From assembly GCF_040958095.1 (NCBI RefSeq), contig NC_091193.1, forward strand, positions 36,049,759-36,113,758: a DNA stretch of 64,000 bases, read 5' to 3'. Below the pieces are notes generated by a model that worked only from the letters and a program-made list of their open reading frames with translations, was not told the origin of the DNA and did no database searches. Below, piece after piece: positions 21,249 through 31,400 of the stretch. Both the position numbers and the translations under genes were made by a program. Position 1 is the first letter of the stretch; the number at the start of each line of letters is the position of its first letter. Source of the stretch: Procambarus clarkii. Its lineage: Eukaryota > Arthropoda > Malacostraca > Decapoda > Cambaridae.

Positions 21249-21604
21249 TCAACTCATTAGAGAAAGGAATTTTGTAAATACCTCCCCCCCCCTCAAAAAA
21301 ATATAAAAAATAAGAGACATCAGAGATTGGAAAAGGGGTTCAAGTTCATAGTAAGTGTGAGTTTGTAAAGATTTGCCACCATTCTCCAGTGTGTAATAAG
21401 CCAAATCAACTCGATGAGGATCTTTGGTGTTATGGCCAATTTTCACACAGGCATTACTAACCTTGTAATTAGCCGAGATTTCAAATGACAAGGTATATTT
21501 TAATTGTTTTGGATTTCATCTAGATCAGGTGTCTGATACTTTTGAGAAAAAATAATATCACATATTATATTTGTATGAGGAATAAGCTTACATTCTAATT
21601 CCAT
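21249..21604 (-). pseudogene. Third cassette-driven gene, frameshifted
   Basis: The minus-strand ATG at 21604 (MELECKLIPHTNIICDII) follows directly on promoter cassette copy 3. That frame stops after about 33 codons. After a one-base change in the TTTT run at 21507-21510 a second frame stays open (FEISANYKVSNACVKIGHNT) to 21249. The body is not related to the other two cassette genes, so the promoter has been reused for a different protein. No family is recognised. Some decay in a C-rich run (21281-21291) near the end may have changed the terminus. Confidence 0.4.
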
Positions 21605-21835
21605 CTGAGGAAACAGCGTGAGTTCTTTCTGAAGAGAGCTTTTCGTACCACTTTTTTTTCTTTGGAAGAGCAGCGAAGAGTGTGTGACTGGCCGTCAGTG
21701 GATGGCCGGCGGCCACGAATACTTATATATGGCTCAGCTGACACAGTGCTTAGTCAGAACTGGGACTTTACGTGGTACTAGTCTAAGGAAGATCAGCAGG
21801 CAATTCCCAAAAAACAACGAAAACATTGTTGATAT
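21605..21835 (-). promoter_or_regulatory. Promoter cassette, copy 3 (minus)
   Basis: On the minus strand: CAGTTCTGACTAAGCACTG, TGTCAGCTGAGCC, an ATATATAAGT TATA box (21721-21730), CCATCCACTGACGG and a CTTCGCTGCTCTTCC leader. It includes a CAGCTG E-box-like core right before the TATA. The upstream part (21765-21835) matches 2090-2165. Confidence 0.7.
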
Positions 21836-22080
21836 TTTCAAGCTTTATTTTATGTCATATCCTATATCAAAATGGCAATTGTATAAAATGATGATTCTTC
21901 AGTTATCACAAAAATATATTTATTATGAAAATGAACATGAGCTTCTAATCAATCACATCCATCGTAAAGGTGAGCTTATATATGTCGATTACTTTAATGA
22001 AGTTATAGCCAGTGTAGTTTTGAAGATGGTATGGCGGCATTCAACTAAGCGACTCTCTAATTATTGAGTCACAACTGCAA
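21825..22080 (+). pseudogene. Fragment of the FBH1-like gene
   Basis: LLINHIHRKGELIYVDYF and SVVLKMVWRHS match the 60005-60110 part of the FBH1-like gene (LLINHVPSKGEITRVDYV, SIVLKIVKRHS) in the same order. The fragment has no start and stops shortly after. It also lacks a Walker A motif, so the loss pre-dates the duplication. Confidence 0.65.
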
Positions 22081-22339
22081 TATACAACAATGCTGAGTTA
22101 GGGGATGAGGGGGGGGGGGGGGGGAGCTAAAAGGGCAAAAGATAAGCGAGTGATGGTAGGTGGCGACGGAAACACTGCAGTTAGTCTTATTCAACTCCTG
22201 CTAAGAGGTCCACACCTTCGGGCCAGGCTCCGCATCATATCGAAAGGTTATTATAGATGGCTCTCTCAGCTACAGAGATATTTAATATACTAATGTATGT
22301 GTGTATGTGTCTTATTCTTTTTCAAATATTTTTTTTTTC

Positions 22340-22560
22340 TTTCACGGTAGTAACCTGTCCATCAACTGCTCAACCACCACCCAACCAACCTGTCCATCAA
22401 CTGGTCTACAACCAACCAACCAACCTGTCCATCAACTGGTCAACAGCCACCCAACCAACCTGTCCATCAACTGGTCAACAGCCACCCAACCAACCTGTCC
22501 ATCAACTGGTCAACAGCCACCCAACCAACCTATCCATCAACTGGTCTACAACCACCCTTT
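22340..22560 (+). repeat. Five-plus tandem copies of a 35-base unit
   Basis: CCACCCAACCAACCTGTCCA then TCAACTGGTCAACAG is repeated head to tail in the leader of zipper gene copy B. Copy A has about two units. All frames are open through it because 35-mers rotate the frame; I see no reason to call a protein. Confidence 0.85.
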
Positions 22561-22638
22561 GTCTGTTGGAAGTTTCTTTCTAGGGAAGTGGATAACAATT
22601 GATCATATAAAATAAGAGAGCGCACAGTGTTTTTCATA

Positions 22639-23433
22639 ATGGTTGCACCATATGAATTTGACATGAAATTGCTAATAAGGTCTTTAGTACGTGTCCGAGG
22701 CAGTGGCTATAACAGAACAACTGATGATTCGGTTTGTTTAGACTTAGGCAGAACATCTACTTTCGCTGCTAGAGTTACAGTGGACCCATTGCCTCCGAAA
22801 TTAGCAGGACCCAGAACACAACAGCAATTATCTAAAAGAAGCAACATTGGAGTAAATTCAACTGGAGCGGCAACTCCATCATCTTCCACAGTAGGTCAGA
22901 CTGTTGTTGCAACAAATTCCCATGAACTCAGTGCAGAAAATGCCAGTAGAAGTGTAAGACCCGCTAGACTCAGAACACATAGACCTATCAGTATTTCCCA
23001 AGGAAGCGACATTGGAATATATTCAACTGGAGCAATAGGTCTAGAAAATGCTGGAAGTAGTACCAGACCCGCCAGACCCAGAACCTATGGACGTACCAGA
23101 ATTTCCCAAGGAAACGAGATTGGAGTAAAGACTGTTTCAACTTCCCAAAAGCGTCCTTGTCCCCAAGACCCAAGTGAAGAAAATCAACCCATAACAACAA
23201 TGAAGGAAATTCTTCTTGCAAGTAAAGGGTCCCGTATTTTAATCTTGACCCACCAACAGGTTCATCAATTACTTGCCAATACGTTGACCACAGAAAAACT
23301 TGTGCTGGATATGAATAATCTGATCCAAGAAAACAAAGTTCTTCAACATAAAGTGTCACTTTATCAGGAAATCTTTAGAAACAAGGAGAAATTAATTTCT
23401 ATTAATAAGAAAATGGGAATAAAGGTTGCATAA
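22639..23433 (+). CDS. Zipper protein, copy B (long form)
   Basis: Starts MVAPYEFDMKLLIRSLVRVR, preceded by a leader nearly identical to that of copy A. The middle (residues ~60-170) holds three imperfect repeats built on an ISQGxxIGxxSTGA and RPARxRT pattern, rich in Ser/Thr/Arg. The C terminus is a leucine-zipper segment (MNNLIQENKVLQHKVSLYQE) that aligns with the one in copy A. The frame is intact, 264 residues. The basic repeats plus zipper would suit a nucleic-acid-binding protein, but that is inference. Confidence 0.65.
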   Translation: MVAPYEFDMKLLIRSLVRVRGSGYNRTTDDSVCLDLGRTSTFAARVTVDPLPPKLAGPRTQQQLSKRSNIGVNSTGAATPSSSTVGQTVVATNSHELSAENASRSVRPARLRTHRPISISQGSDIGIYSTGAIGLENAGSSTRPARPRTYGRTRISQGNEIGVKTVSTSQKRPCPQDPSEENQPITTMKEILLASKGSRILILTHQQVHQLLANTLTTEKLVLDMNNLIQENKVLQHKVSLYQEIFRNKEKLISINKKMGIKVA

Positions 23434-23635
23434 ATAATTATATGATTATTTAAGATGATTTTTTTTGAATTCATAACATGATAAACTCTGTCAATGTTTC
23501 TGAGGTCAATAGCATATGTTATCACAGAATACTTTATGCTGTGTCATATATATTACTTTGTAATGTGAATGTGGATTTGTGTGTATGGTTCTAGTTGAAC
23601 CAAGTTTCATTAATAGTATATAAAAAAATATTAAT
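23434..23635. other. Intergenic
   Basis: AT-rich spacer with no feature beyond a possible poly(A) region. Confidence 0.4.
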
Positions 23636-24015
23636 ATGCAGTATATATCTGGGCAAACTATTCCAGATTTAATCGATATAACCAATAAATATTTTTATAT
23701 TTTTCCCCCATCATCATATTCCTCACCTTTTAATCAAGATATGAAAAATATTATGGCTTGTGTGAGTATTTTAGTTCAAAAATTATTTAGTGAAGCTAAT
23801 GTAAATCAAGCAAATATATATGTAATAGATAATAGATAATAGATAATAATAATAATAATAATAATAATAATTATAAACCTCTGCCAATAAATATATTTAA
23901 TATAAATTCATATGTGGAGGTAGGTTTACTAAGAAAAAATAAAGAATCAACCAAATTAAAAATACATTTTTTAACTACTAGTGATGAAATAAAAGCTATT
24001 TTAACTATTCAGTAA
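23636..24015 (+). pseudogene. Small unrecognised gene broken at a (TAA)n microsatellite
   Basis: The first part from the ATG at 23636 (MQYISGQTIPDLIDITNKYF) is open to 23839. A (GATAAT)/(AAT)n microsatellite at 23826-23870 then puts stops in frame. Beyond it a second frame stays open (INSYVEVGLLRKNKESTK) to a stop at 24013-24015. I read one protein of about 120 residues whose frame was lost by microsatellite change. No family is known. Confidence 0.4.
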
Positions 24016-24084
24016 AAAAAAAATATATATTTCTTTTATGTTGATATATAGAAGAAAAGACACAAGGATTAATCAGTATAAAAG

Positions 24085-25412
24085 ATGCTGTGTATAGACA
24101 ATGATTTAAAATACGAGCAAGAGCGATTAGAAACATTTATTAATTGGCCTGTAAGTAACCCAAAGCCCAAAGAGTTGGTAACTAATGGCTTCTTCTATCT
24201 GAAAAAAGGAATAGAATGCGCTTGTGCATTTTGTTATGTCTATGTAAATTCTTGGGATGATATTTTAAATTATGACGATTATTTCAATGAAGATATAATA
24301 CTCATTTTAAATAACAACACTATTAAACTTAGTGAATTTCATAGGAGAATAAGCCCTGAATGTCCATTTTTGAAGGGCGAACCAGTAGGTAATATTCCTA
24401 TTGAATTTTCATCTTATCTCATAGAACCCAAGTATATTAAGTATAATAAAGATTTGGAATTTGAATTAGATCAAAAAAACAATTTACCCAAGGGGATACT
24501 CTTGCATAAAACTCCACATCATGAAAAATATAGTGAGGTTAGAGTTCGCTTGTCTAGTTTCAAAGACTTGTGGCCACTTTCAATAAAACATCCCAGCCCA
24601 AAAGAGTTAGCCCAAGCTGGTTTTTTTTATAAAAAACCACCTCGTGGAGATGAAGTAATCTGTTTCTATTGCAATATGCATTTTCGAAATTGGAAAGAAG
24701 GTCATGATCCATGGATAGAACATGGGCGTTGGTCAACACAATGTTATTATATATTGATCATGAAAGGGCCTGATTTTATTAAAAATATACGTTCATCTAC
24801 AATCACTAAAAATCCCCCAAAAATATTTTCTAATGATATAATTATGCAAATGATGAACAAATTAGATATTTTAGTAACTATATCTAAAAGTTACAAACGC
24901 GATATTGTTAAAAGAGTATTTAAAGAGGTAGTAATATACTCTGGACGATCATTTAAATCATATGATCAAGCTATAACTATTATAACAAGATATTTATATA
25001 TTAACCAAAGAAAATTTAAAAGGGTTAAAATCATAGAAGAAAATAATCAAAACGAAAAAGATGAAGTTGAAAATATATGTTTAACCTCAATGAATAATGA
25101 CACAGTAACATTAACCAGGACTAATAATGAGCCTAATACAACTACTTATTGTATATCTGATCCCAAATGTGATCAGATATTGAGCTTTACTATAAAGAAT
25201 TTAGGACATCAACAACCCACAGTTTTATCCGATTGTCAACATGATAAGAATTTAATGAATACACGCTGTAATATCTGCCAAGATAAAGAACGTTGTGTTC
25301 TCATTTTTCCTGCCAACATTTTTGTGTCTGTGAATTGTGTCTTTTACAACTTAGTAACTATCCAATATGTCGCAATTTAATTAGTCACGTAACTAAAGTA
25401 TATTTTTCTTAA
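24085..25412 (+). pseudogene. Inhibitor-of-apoptosis protein 2, RING frameshifted
   Basis: Two BIR-type domains are visible: residues ~8-105 (CAFC...H...C, with an acidic insertion) and ~150-230 (CFYCNMHFRNWKEG...H...C). A UBA-like helical region follows (~250-310), then a RING start (CNICQDKE). After about 25300 the frame is wrong. From TGC at 25311 the next frame gives CQHFCVCELC and YPICRN, the rest of a RING, ending at 25410-25412. One small indel near 25300-25310 therefore truncates the E3 domain. Unlike IAP-1 there is no intron and codon use is AT-rich, so this looks like the long-resident viral copy. Caspase or ligase function would be lost without the RING. Confidence 0.75.
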
Positions 25413-26017
25413 TCTGAAATAATTTAGAGTAAAGGAGTTATTAAAAATGAAATAAAAAATATATATCTCTTTGATTTATAAAACAACAAATGAAATATAT
25501 TTTTTGGTTTAACTAACTAATCTTTTATAACTTTCGTTTTACTTAAAAAAAAGGTCGCCTCATGCTGTAATGATGGTATTGTGGTAATTGATAATTCTCC
25601 AATCTGAACTATTCATTAAATTCATGGTGACGTCCACCTAAACTAAAGTTCCTGTTCTAAATAATAAGGTTGCGACATAGCTAGCTGGTTGCCCAGAGCA
25701 GATGGCAGCACTGTGTCAGCTGAACAAGAGAATATGAAATTTACGAACAATGGCTGGCTTGTGCTAAACACAGCCAAAAATATGGATCCATTTATTTAAA
25801 AATGATTATAAAGCATTTTTTTCTTGGAATAATAGCGAATGTATTATTTATTTTTTTTTGACCTGAAATCTTCAACTGTTTATGAAAATATTTCAAACTG
25901 GGGAAAAGGATAAAATTTTGGGGATACTGAAACCGAATGTTGGAATGTAGCTACTTTGTATAAAGAGATGGATACCTTCATAACAAAAATACATTTCAGT
26001 TTTTATAATTTGATTTA
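25413..26017 (+). repeat. Intergenic with partial promoter cassette (copy 4)
   Basis: At 25620-25730 TTCATGGTGACGTCCACCTA, TAGCTGGTTGCCCAGAGCAG and CACTGTGTCAGCTGAAC match the upstream part of cassette copy 2, but the TATA box and leader are missing. The remainder is AT-rich with no gene. Confidence 0.5.
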
Positions 26018-26558
26018 TTAAATACAATTTTGTACAAATTTATTATAAATTTTTTTAGCTATCAGATATTCACGGAAGCTACATGTGACTGATTGGCAAG
26101 TAATCGGCCCAGTATTATAGATACCATTTAGCAATCCTTGTTCAGTTGTCACAGTCCCAATAATCACATCCACATGAGAACGTTTAATTAGAAGCTGTCG
26201 TCCAGCAAGATGATTATCATGTAATATTACTGGATGACCAAACATGTAATCACCTTTTTCATTACGAGATAAAACATTCATTCTGATGAGAGCGTCATAT
26301 GTGTGCACTGGACTCTCAAGTAAGACAAACAGGCGTTTACATAAGTATTTTGGGTTAAAGGAACCGTGGATACTTTTTCCCAATACCTATCTAAATTGAA
26401 GAGGTTATAAATCATTTTATCTCCTTTACCATGGCCATTAATAAGCATGTCCACTATTTTCTTCACTTTGTCTGTAATTATTTCTCTGAAGAATTTCTCA
26501 TTATGGATACTTTTTTTCTTGACAATTTTTTTTTGTTTTTGTTTTTTGATGATACCAT
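26018..26558 (-). pseudogene. Unrecognised gene with one frameshift
   Basis: A minus-strand ATG at 26558 begins a Lys-rich N terminus (MVSSKNKNKKKIVKKK) followed by a DMLINGHGKGDKMIYNLF segment. The frame is lost near 26370-26385 in an AAAAA run and continues in the neighbouring frame (SIHGSFNPKYLCKRLFVLLE) to 26018, about 180 residues in all. On the minus strand, TTGTATAAGAGG lies some 50 bases upstream as a possible TATA box. I do not recognise the fold; the C-terminal half is beta-rich. Confidence 0.45.
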
Positions 26559-26599
26559 GACTTTTATGATTGCCTTGGAACTTCCTGCCTCCTCTTATA

Positions 26600-27320
26600 C
26601 AAAAGTATAATTAACATAAATCTATATCAGATTCCTTAAATATATATATGTGTGGTGAAAATAAAATTTGATTATCTTCTTTTAGCAACTGATGTGATAA
26701 AAATCTTTTCATCAATAACATTATAATATAGTTTGTATATTATTTTAAATTTTAAATTATATCCTAGTTAGTAGATGAATAATTGGTGTTTCAGGGAGAA
26801 AAGTAATCTGTAATCCCCAACTCATTATGATATAATTCAAATTGGGGAAAAGGATATAATTTATAGTTTTATCTTATAAGATAAAGGTATATTATCATCT
26901 CAGAGGATAAGTTATATTTTGCACTCTATAATTGTATAATTTTTGTAGTGATGCTGAAATAGACTGTATAAAGAGATTGATATACTCACACTCACTGAAG
27001 GTCCTGAAAATCTAAGAGCTGTGGAAGATTTAAAATCAGTAGTTAACAAGAGTAATAATATACACGATTTTTAGGATCTGGACCAGTGAACATGGATGGT
27101 AGTGTAAAGTAAGTGTGACCGAAGTTTATTAGGGGGGTACTTCTTTCTTAATGTTGATGATGTACTCTGGGTCACCTGATCTAAAAAAAATAATAAACAT
27201 TATGGCTGATAAGACAAGCTGAATAAGTCAACCTAAGCTTAGTTTAATATAAAACTCGACCAAAAAGATAGTGGAAAGTGTTCTTCACAACCGGACGCCC
27301 TGGAGTCTGGCTGAGGTAAC
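26600..27320. other. Intergenic, nothing recognised
   Basis: AT-rich with no supported gene. CAAATTGGGGAAAAGGATA-type sequence occurs twice (25895-25915 and 26840-26860), a small direct repeat. Confidence 0.4.
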
Positions 27321-27324
27321 CTCG

Positions 27325-27558
27325 CTGTATATAAGATGGCGCGTGTCGCCGTCGTCGTCACCACAGTGTTCAAAACCACAGCAGTCTAACCAACATCCTA
27401 CAAGAAAACTCATTCTCCTACAGCAACAGCACCCGCTATTTGAGAGAATTAATTATCTGCAGTAGAATAATAAGAATATACTGCTCATACACGTTTGACA
27501 GGGCCGGCGCCTGCTACTCTGACGGCATCTCGTGCTGGGTTTTGTATGTGTACAGAAG
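27325..27558 (+). promoter_or_regulatory. TATA promoter and leader
   Basis: A TATATAAG box (27328-27335) lies in an unusually GC-rich patch followed by a CGTCGTCGTCACC leader, about 225 bases before the likely start codon. Short upstream ATGs are present. Confidence 0.5.
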
Positions 27559-28056
27559 AGCATGGAAGGGGAAGTATTCAAGATAATAGTCTTTTGTCTA
27601 CTAGTTTCCACGAGAGTTGAGGCTGACACAATGGTCGGTCCCGAGAAGATCAAGGTCAAGGGGGACACTGCCGATTACATCCAGATCTCTGCTAATAATA
27701 ACCTCATTGTTGGACATCAGAACCAACAATCAGCTGCAGGTAAGATCAGTCATCCATATATACACACATACTCCAATTGAAAGTTTATTTAAAGTCAATA
27801 GTTATGACCAGATTCTTAGACACATTAAGTAAGATAACACAAATCAAGTGGTAATTTCTATATAAGAGACACAAAATATTAACCTTACTTACGCCTTATT
27901 ATCTGTTTTACAGGACTGTTTCTATCAGCAACGTATGATTCTGTCTCTCTGGTCAGTCACTCGGCCGGCTTCCCCAGTGCAAAAGAAGAAGAAGAAGGAA
28001 GAATAAAGTTATTTACCGATTGCATAACACACATTCTTCACTTACTCCAATTCTAA
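27559..28056 (+). CDS. Spliced small secreted protein
   Basis: Exon 1 from the ATG at 27559 encodes a clear signal peptide (MEGEVFKIIVFCLLVSTRVEA) followed by a polar segment rich in Val/Ile/Asn (IKVKGDTADYIQISANNNLI). A CAG|GTAAGA donor (27739/27740) and TTTTACAG acceptor (27913) join phase-1 codons and give about 48 further residues. These have an acidic EEEE run and end at TAA 28054-28056. The mature protein is about 85 residues with one cysteine near the end. The family is unknown. Signal peptide plus consensus splice sites make a real gene likely; whether host or viral is open. Confidence 0.55.
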
Positions 28057-28065
28057 CACAGGTTA

Positions 28066-28440
28066 TGTCCTTGTGGCAAAGAGCCAGTTTTCATAGCTGA
28101 GGTGATTTCCAGTCACTGCAGTTATTTTTCCTTGTGGCAAAGAGCCAGTTTTTTATGGCTGAGGTGATTTCCAGTCACTGCAGTTATTTTTCCTTGTGGC
28201 AAAGAGCCAGTTTTTTTTATGGCTGAGGTGATTTCCAGTCACTGCAGTTATTTTTCCTTGTGGCAAAGAGCCAGTTTTTTTTTATGGCTGAGGTGATTTC
28301 CAGTCACTGCAGTTATTTTTCCTTGTGGCAAAGAGCCAGTTTTTTATGGCTGAGGTGATTTCCAGTCACTGCAGTTATAGAGAGCTAGTTTACTAGTGTC
28401 ACAACAATTATTTCCCTGTGGCAAAGAGTCAGTTTAATAA
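28066..28440. repeat. Tandem array of ~62-base units
   Basis: CCTTGTGGCAAAGAGCCAG, a T run of variable length, ATGGCTGAGGTGATTTCCAG and TCACTGCAGTTATTT are repeated five times, with a decayed sixth unit (28409-28435). The main difference between units is T-run length (4 to 9). It sits directly at the 3' end of the polymerase-subunit gene. Confidence 0.85.
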
Positions 28441-31400
28441 ATAATAAGGCTTAGGTGAATGTATATTATTAAACAAGCATATTTAACAATAACAATATTT
28501 TTTTTTTTTTTAATTTCTTCAATATTTACCATGGATGTACATTTGTATGCTAAGTTAATATTTGCTAACATTAAATCGTCATGATAACGTTGAAGGTATT
28601 TTGATCCACAGATAACTCCACTTTCATTTTCATTTTTTTCTGTTTCTGTTTCATTATTTTGAATAGTTTCCAATTCAATGTGTTTCATGTCTGAGCGTAT
28701 TTGAGTCAATTCTGTATGAATTCGAGCAGCTCCTATACTACGGAATGATACAAGTTCCATGGGCCCTGTGGAAAGACCACCACGTCGTCCTCGAACTGGT
28801 GCTCCGGTCAGTTCAGAAAATACAACTTCATCTGCTCGTGAAGTGTGCATCGTAGCATTTGCGCGGTGATTGGTAACACACATATAAGAACCTTCATATA
28901 AACTAGCTAAAACTGGCTCATTATCTCTATTTAAATATGGTTCACCCTTATAGGGATTCATAAGGATTCCAGTACAAGTTTTTCGACCCCACTGTAGATG
29001 TTCAATAACATTTTCAAAAGTGAGAGTAAAAGCTGCATCCATGTAATTCAAATTATTAAAGGTATTGCAATATAAATCTGGAGCTTGTCTTTTAAGTGAA
29101 TGAGGGTTAACTAAAACATCAATGGGTACATTTGATGAAAACATATCACCCTGACTCATTAATTTAATGTAAGGCATATCCTGTTCACTAACTAATCGCC
29201 CAATTACACCTTTTTGTGAAGTGGGTGTTTGTAACTTATCACCTAAAGATGGTATATATGGTGACACTGTTATCAGAGAAAAACGCCAACTTTGTAGTAC
29301 TGGTAAATCTACACTATCTATTTTAAAGTACCTAAATGTAATGTAATTAGGATGATGTTCTTTAAAAGCTAAAGAATATTGAGATTTCTTCAACCGTTGT
29401 TGCCGTTCAAGGGAAGGGTGGTGTGGATCATTTACTGTAACTCGGTAGTCATTTCGACTCCCTTTTCCATTCTTCGTCCCTGTGGATACTGGAACAGAAT
29501 CGTCATATATAGGCTCTTTTAAATCCCCAATTTTACCATTCCAAATAAGAGCAAGAGTATTGGCATCTATGTGAACGAATTCTATTTCTCCATTTGTAAA
29601 ATTAAGCAAACTATTATCTTCTTGAAACTTGGGATTAACCCCTTTTAAAATTCCCAACTGAACACCACGTTGAAGTGGGGTATGCTGATCAAAATAGGTC
29701 TGACAAAAAGTTGGTAGTGCATTCTGTCCTGATCCATAATTATATCGAACAATTGATGTTTCATAAGAAACACCTGAAAATAACCCACGGTCTATACTAT
29801 CTTGTTTTACTGTAATACTGTCTTCGGGATTGTGCCAGTTTACTACTGCCACCATAGGATTTTGACAAGGAATGGGTAAAAGTTTACTCATTCGAGATGT
29901 TGTGTATAATGTATGAATAACTGTCTTTTGATGAATTTCACCTACAGAATGAGTATTGACAGTAATACCAGCATAATGACGATACAATTGCAGACTGTTA
30001 CTAATTCGAGGGGGATGGGCAGCATTAGGACGGCTAATCGCTCGAGCATTTGGCCCCATAATATTAGGTATTTTTTCCCGGTCATAACCAATATAGAGTA
30101 ATTCAAAATCCTCTTTGAGATCACTATTTTCTTTTCTGAGAAAAATCTGAGGTTGCATTTGAGGTGGTAAATAAAAAAATGGATTAGCCTCCATTTGAAA
30201 AGTGTCTATTTCCTTAGACGTATAGAGTTGGCCATTGGGTAAAATTTTATAAGACATACGTGGCAGACTGGTGCATATCCACAGTTGATTTTTTTTGTAT
30301 TCTAATAATTCTATACAGGCGATATTTAATTTCAAAATATATTGAACAAATCGGTATAAATTGTCTACTCCAAATAAACAAACATATTCCCATTGAACTA
30401 GAGGCAAATGAGGAAAAAAATGTTGAGCTGCAGAACCATTCTTGATCGAATCTAATGGGAAATTAAACAGTTTATTTTGAATAATTATGTAGACATATAT
30501 AGATTCTAACTGATCAAGTTGTGAAGGATTTCCCACTTGTCTTAGTTGAGGGAGATATGTAAATAAGAATTTATCAGGTTGTGAATTACACATGCTGGTA
30601 GAGGCGATTATCACATCAGGTATCATTTCTAATATGATACCACATCGTTGAGGAGTATCAGGTGTATTGAGTAAATCAATGAAACCGACCTCACTTACCG
30701 TTATAGATTTAGGCTCTTTGGCTTTGGAATCTTTAGGCAATAATTTTTGTAATCCACATGCCACCAGACATATATTGGCATATGAATTAGATGAATAATT
30801 CCGACTAAACCGACCAATTTTATTCCATTCATTATTCCCGCTATTATTAAATGAATTACCACCATTATTTTCATTTAAAGTATTTATACTTGCAGAATTG
30901 CTTAATATTTTTGTTTGCGTAATACTCTCATCAATATGACCACACCGAATAGCAGTGGCTTTAACTTTCAAAGGATTAATTGCAATCATAGCTACTCGTG
31001 GTCCTGATAATTTTAATCTTATATCATTGTTCCCTTCATTCATATTATTATTATTATTATTATTATTATGATTGGATGTATAATTTTCCAAAATTTTAAT
31101 ATTATTTTTGTTAGCATCGCTCCTTTTTAATCGATAATATTCCATTAAAACTGTTAAATTTTCTTGAGAAAGTGAATGGTTAAGATCTTTCAAAATTTTA
31201 ACCACCTTGTTATGGAGTAGTGTAGCATTTACTTTGCGTATAGCTAGATTTAAAAAACAATTAATAAATATTTCACCAGTTGTAAAGATTGCCATATTTC
31301 CTAAATGATTAATATCCTGGTTTATATAGGAAGAGAGAAAAGGCCATTTTTTAATCTTAGATTCTTCATAAATAATAACTGCTTTTTCTTTTCTGCTAAA

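Noticed and set aside
22257-22615. Two frames translating the 35-base repeats
   Set aside because: Non-multiple-of-three repeats keep frames open by chance; they precede a real start codon as leader.
28066-28440. Possible CRISPR-like array
   Set aside because: Units are contiguous without unique spacers, and the context is eukaryotic.
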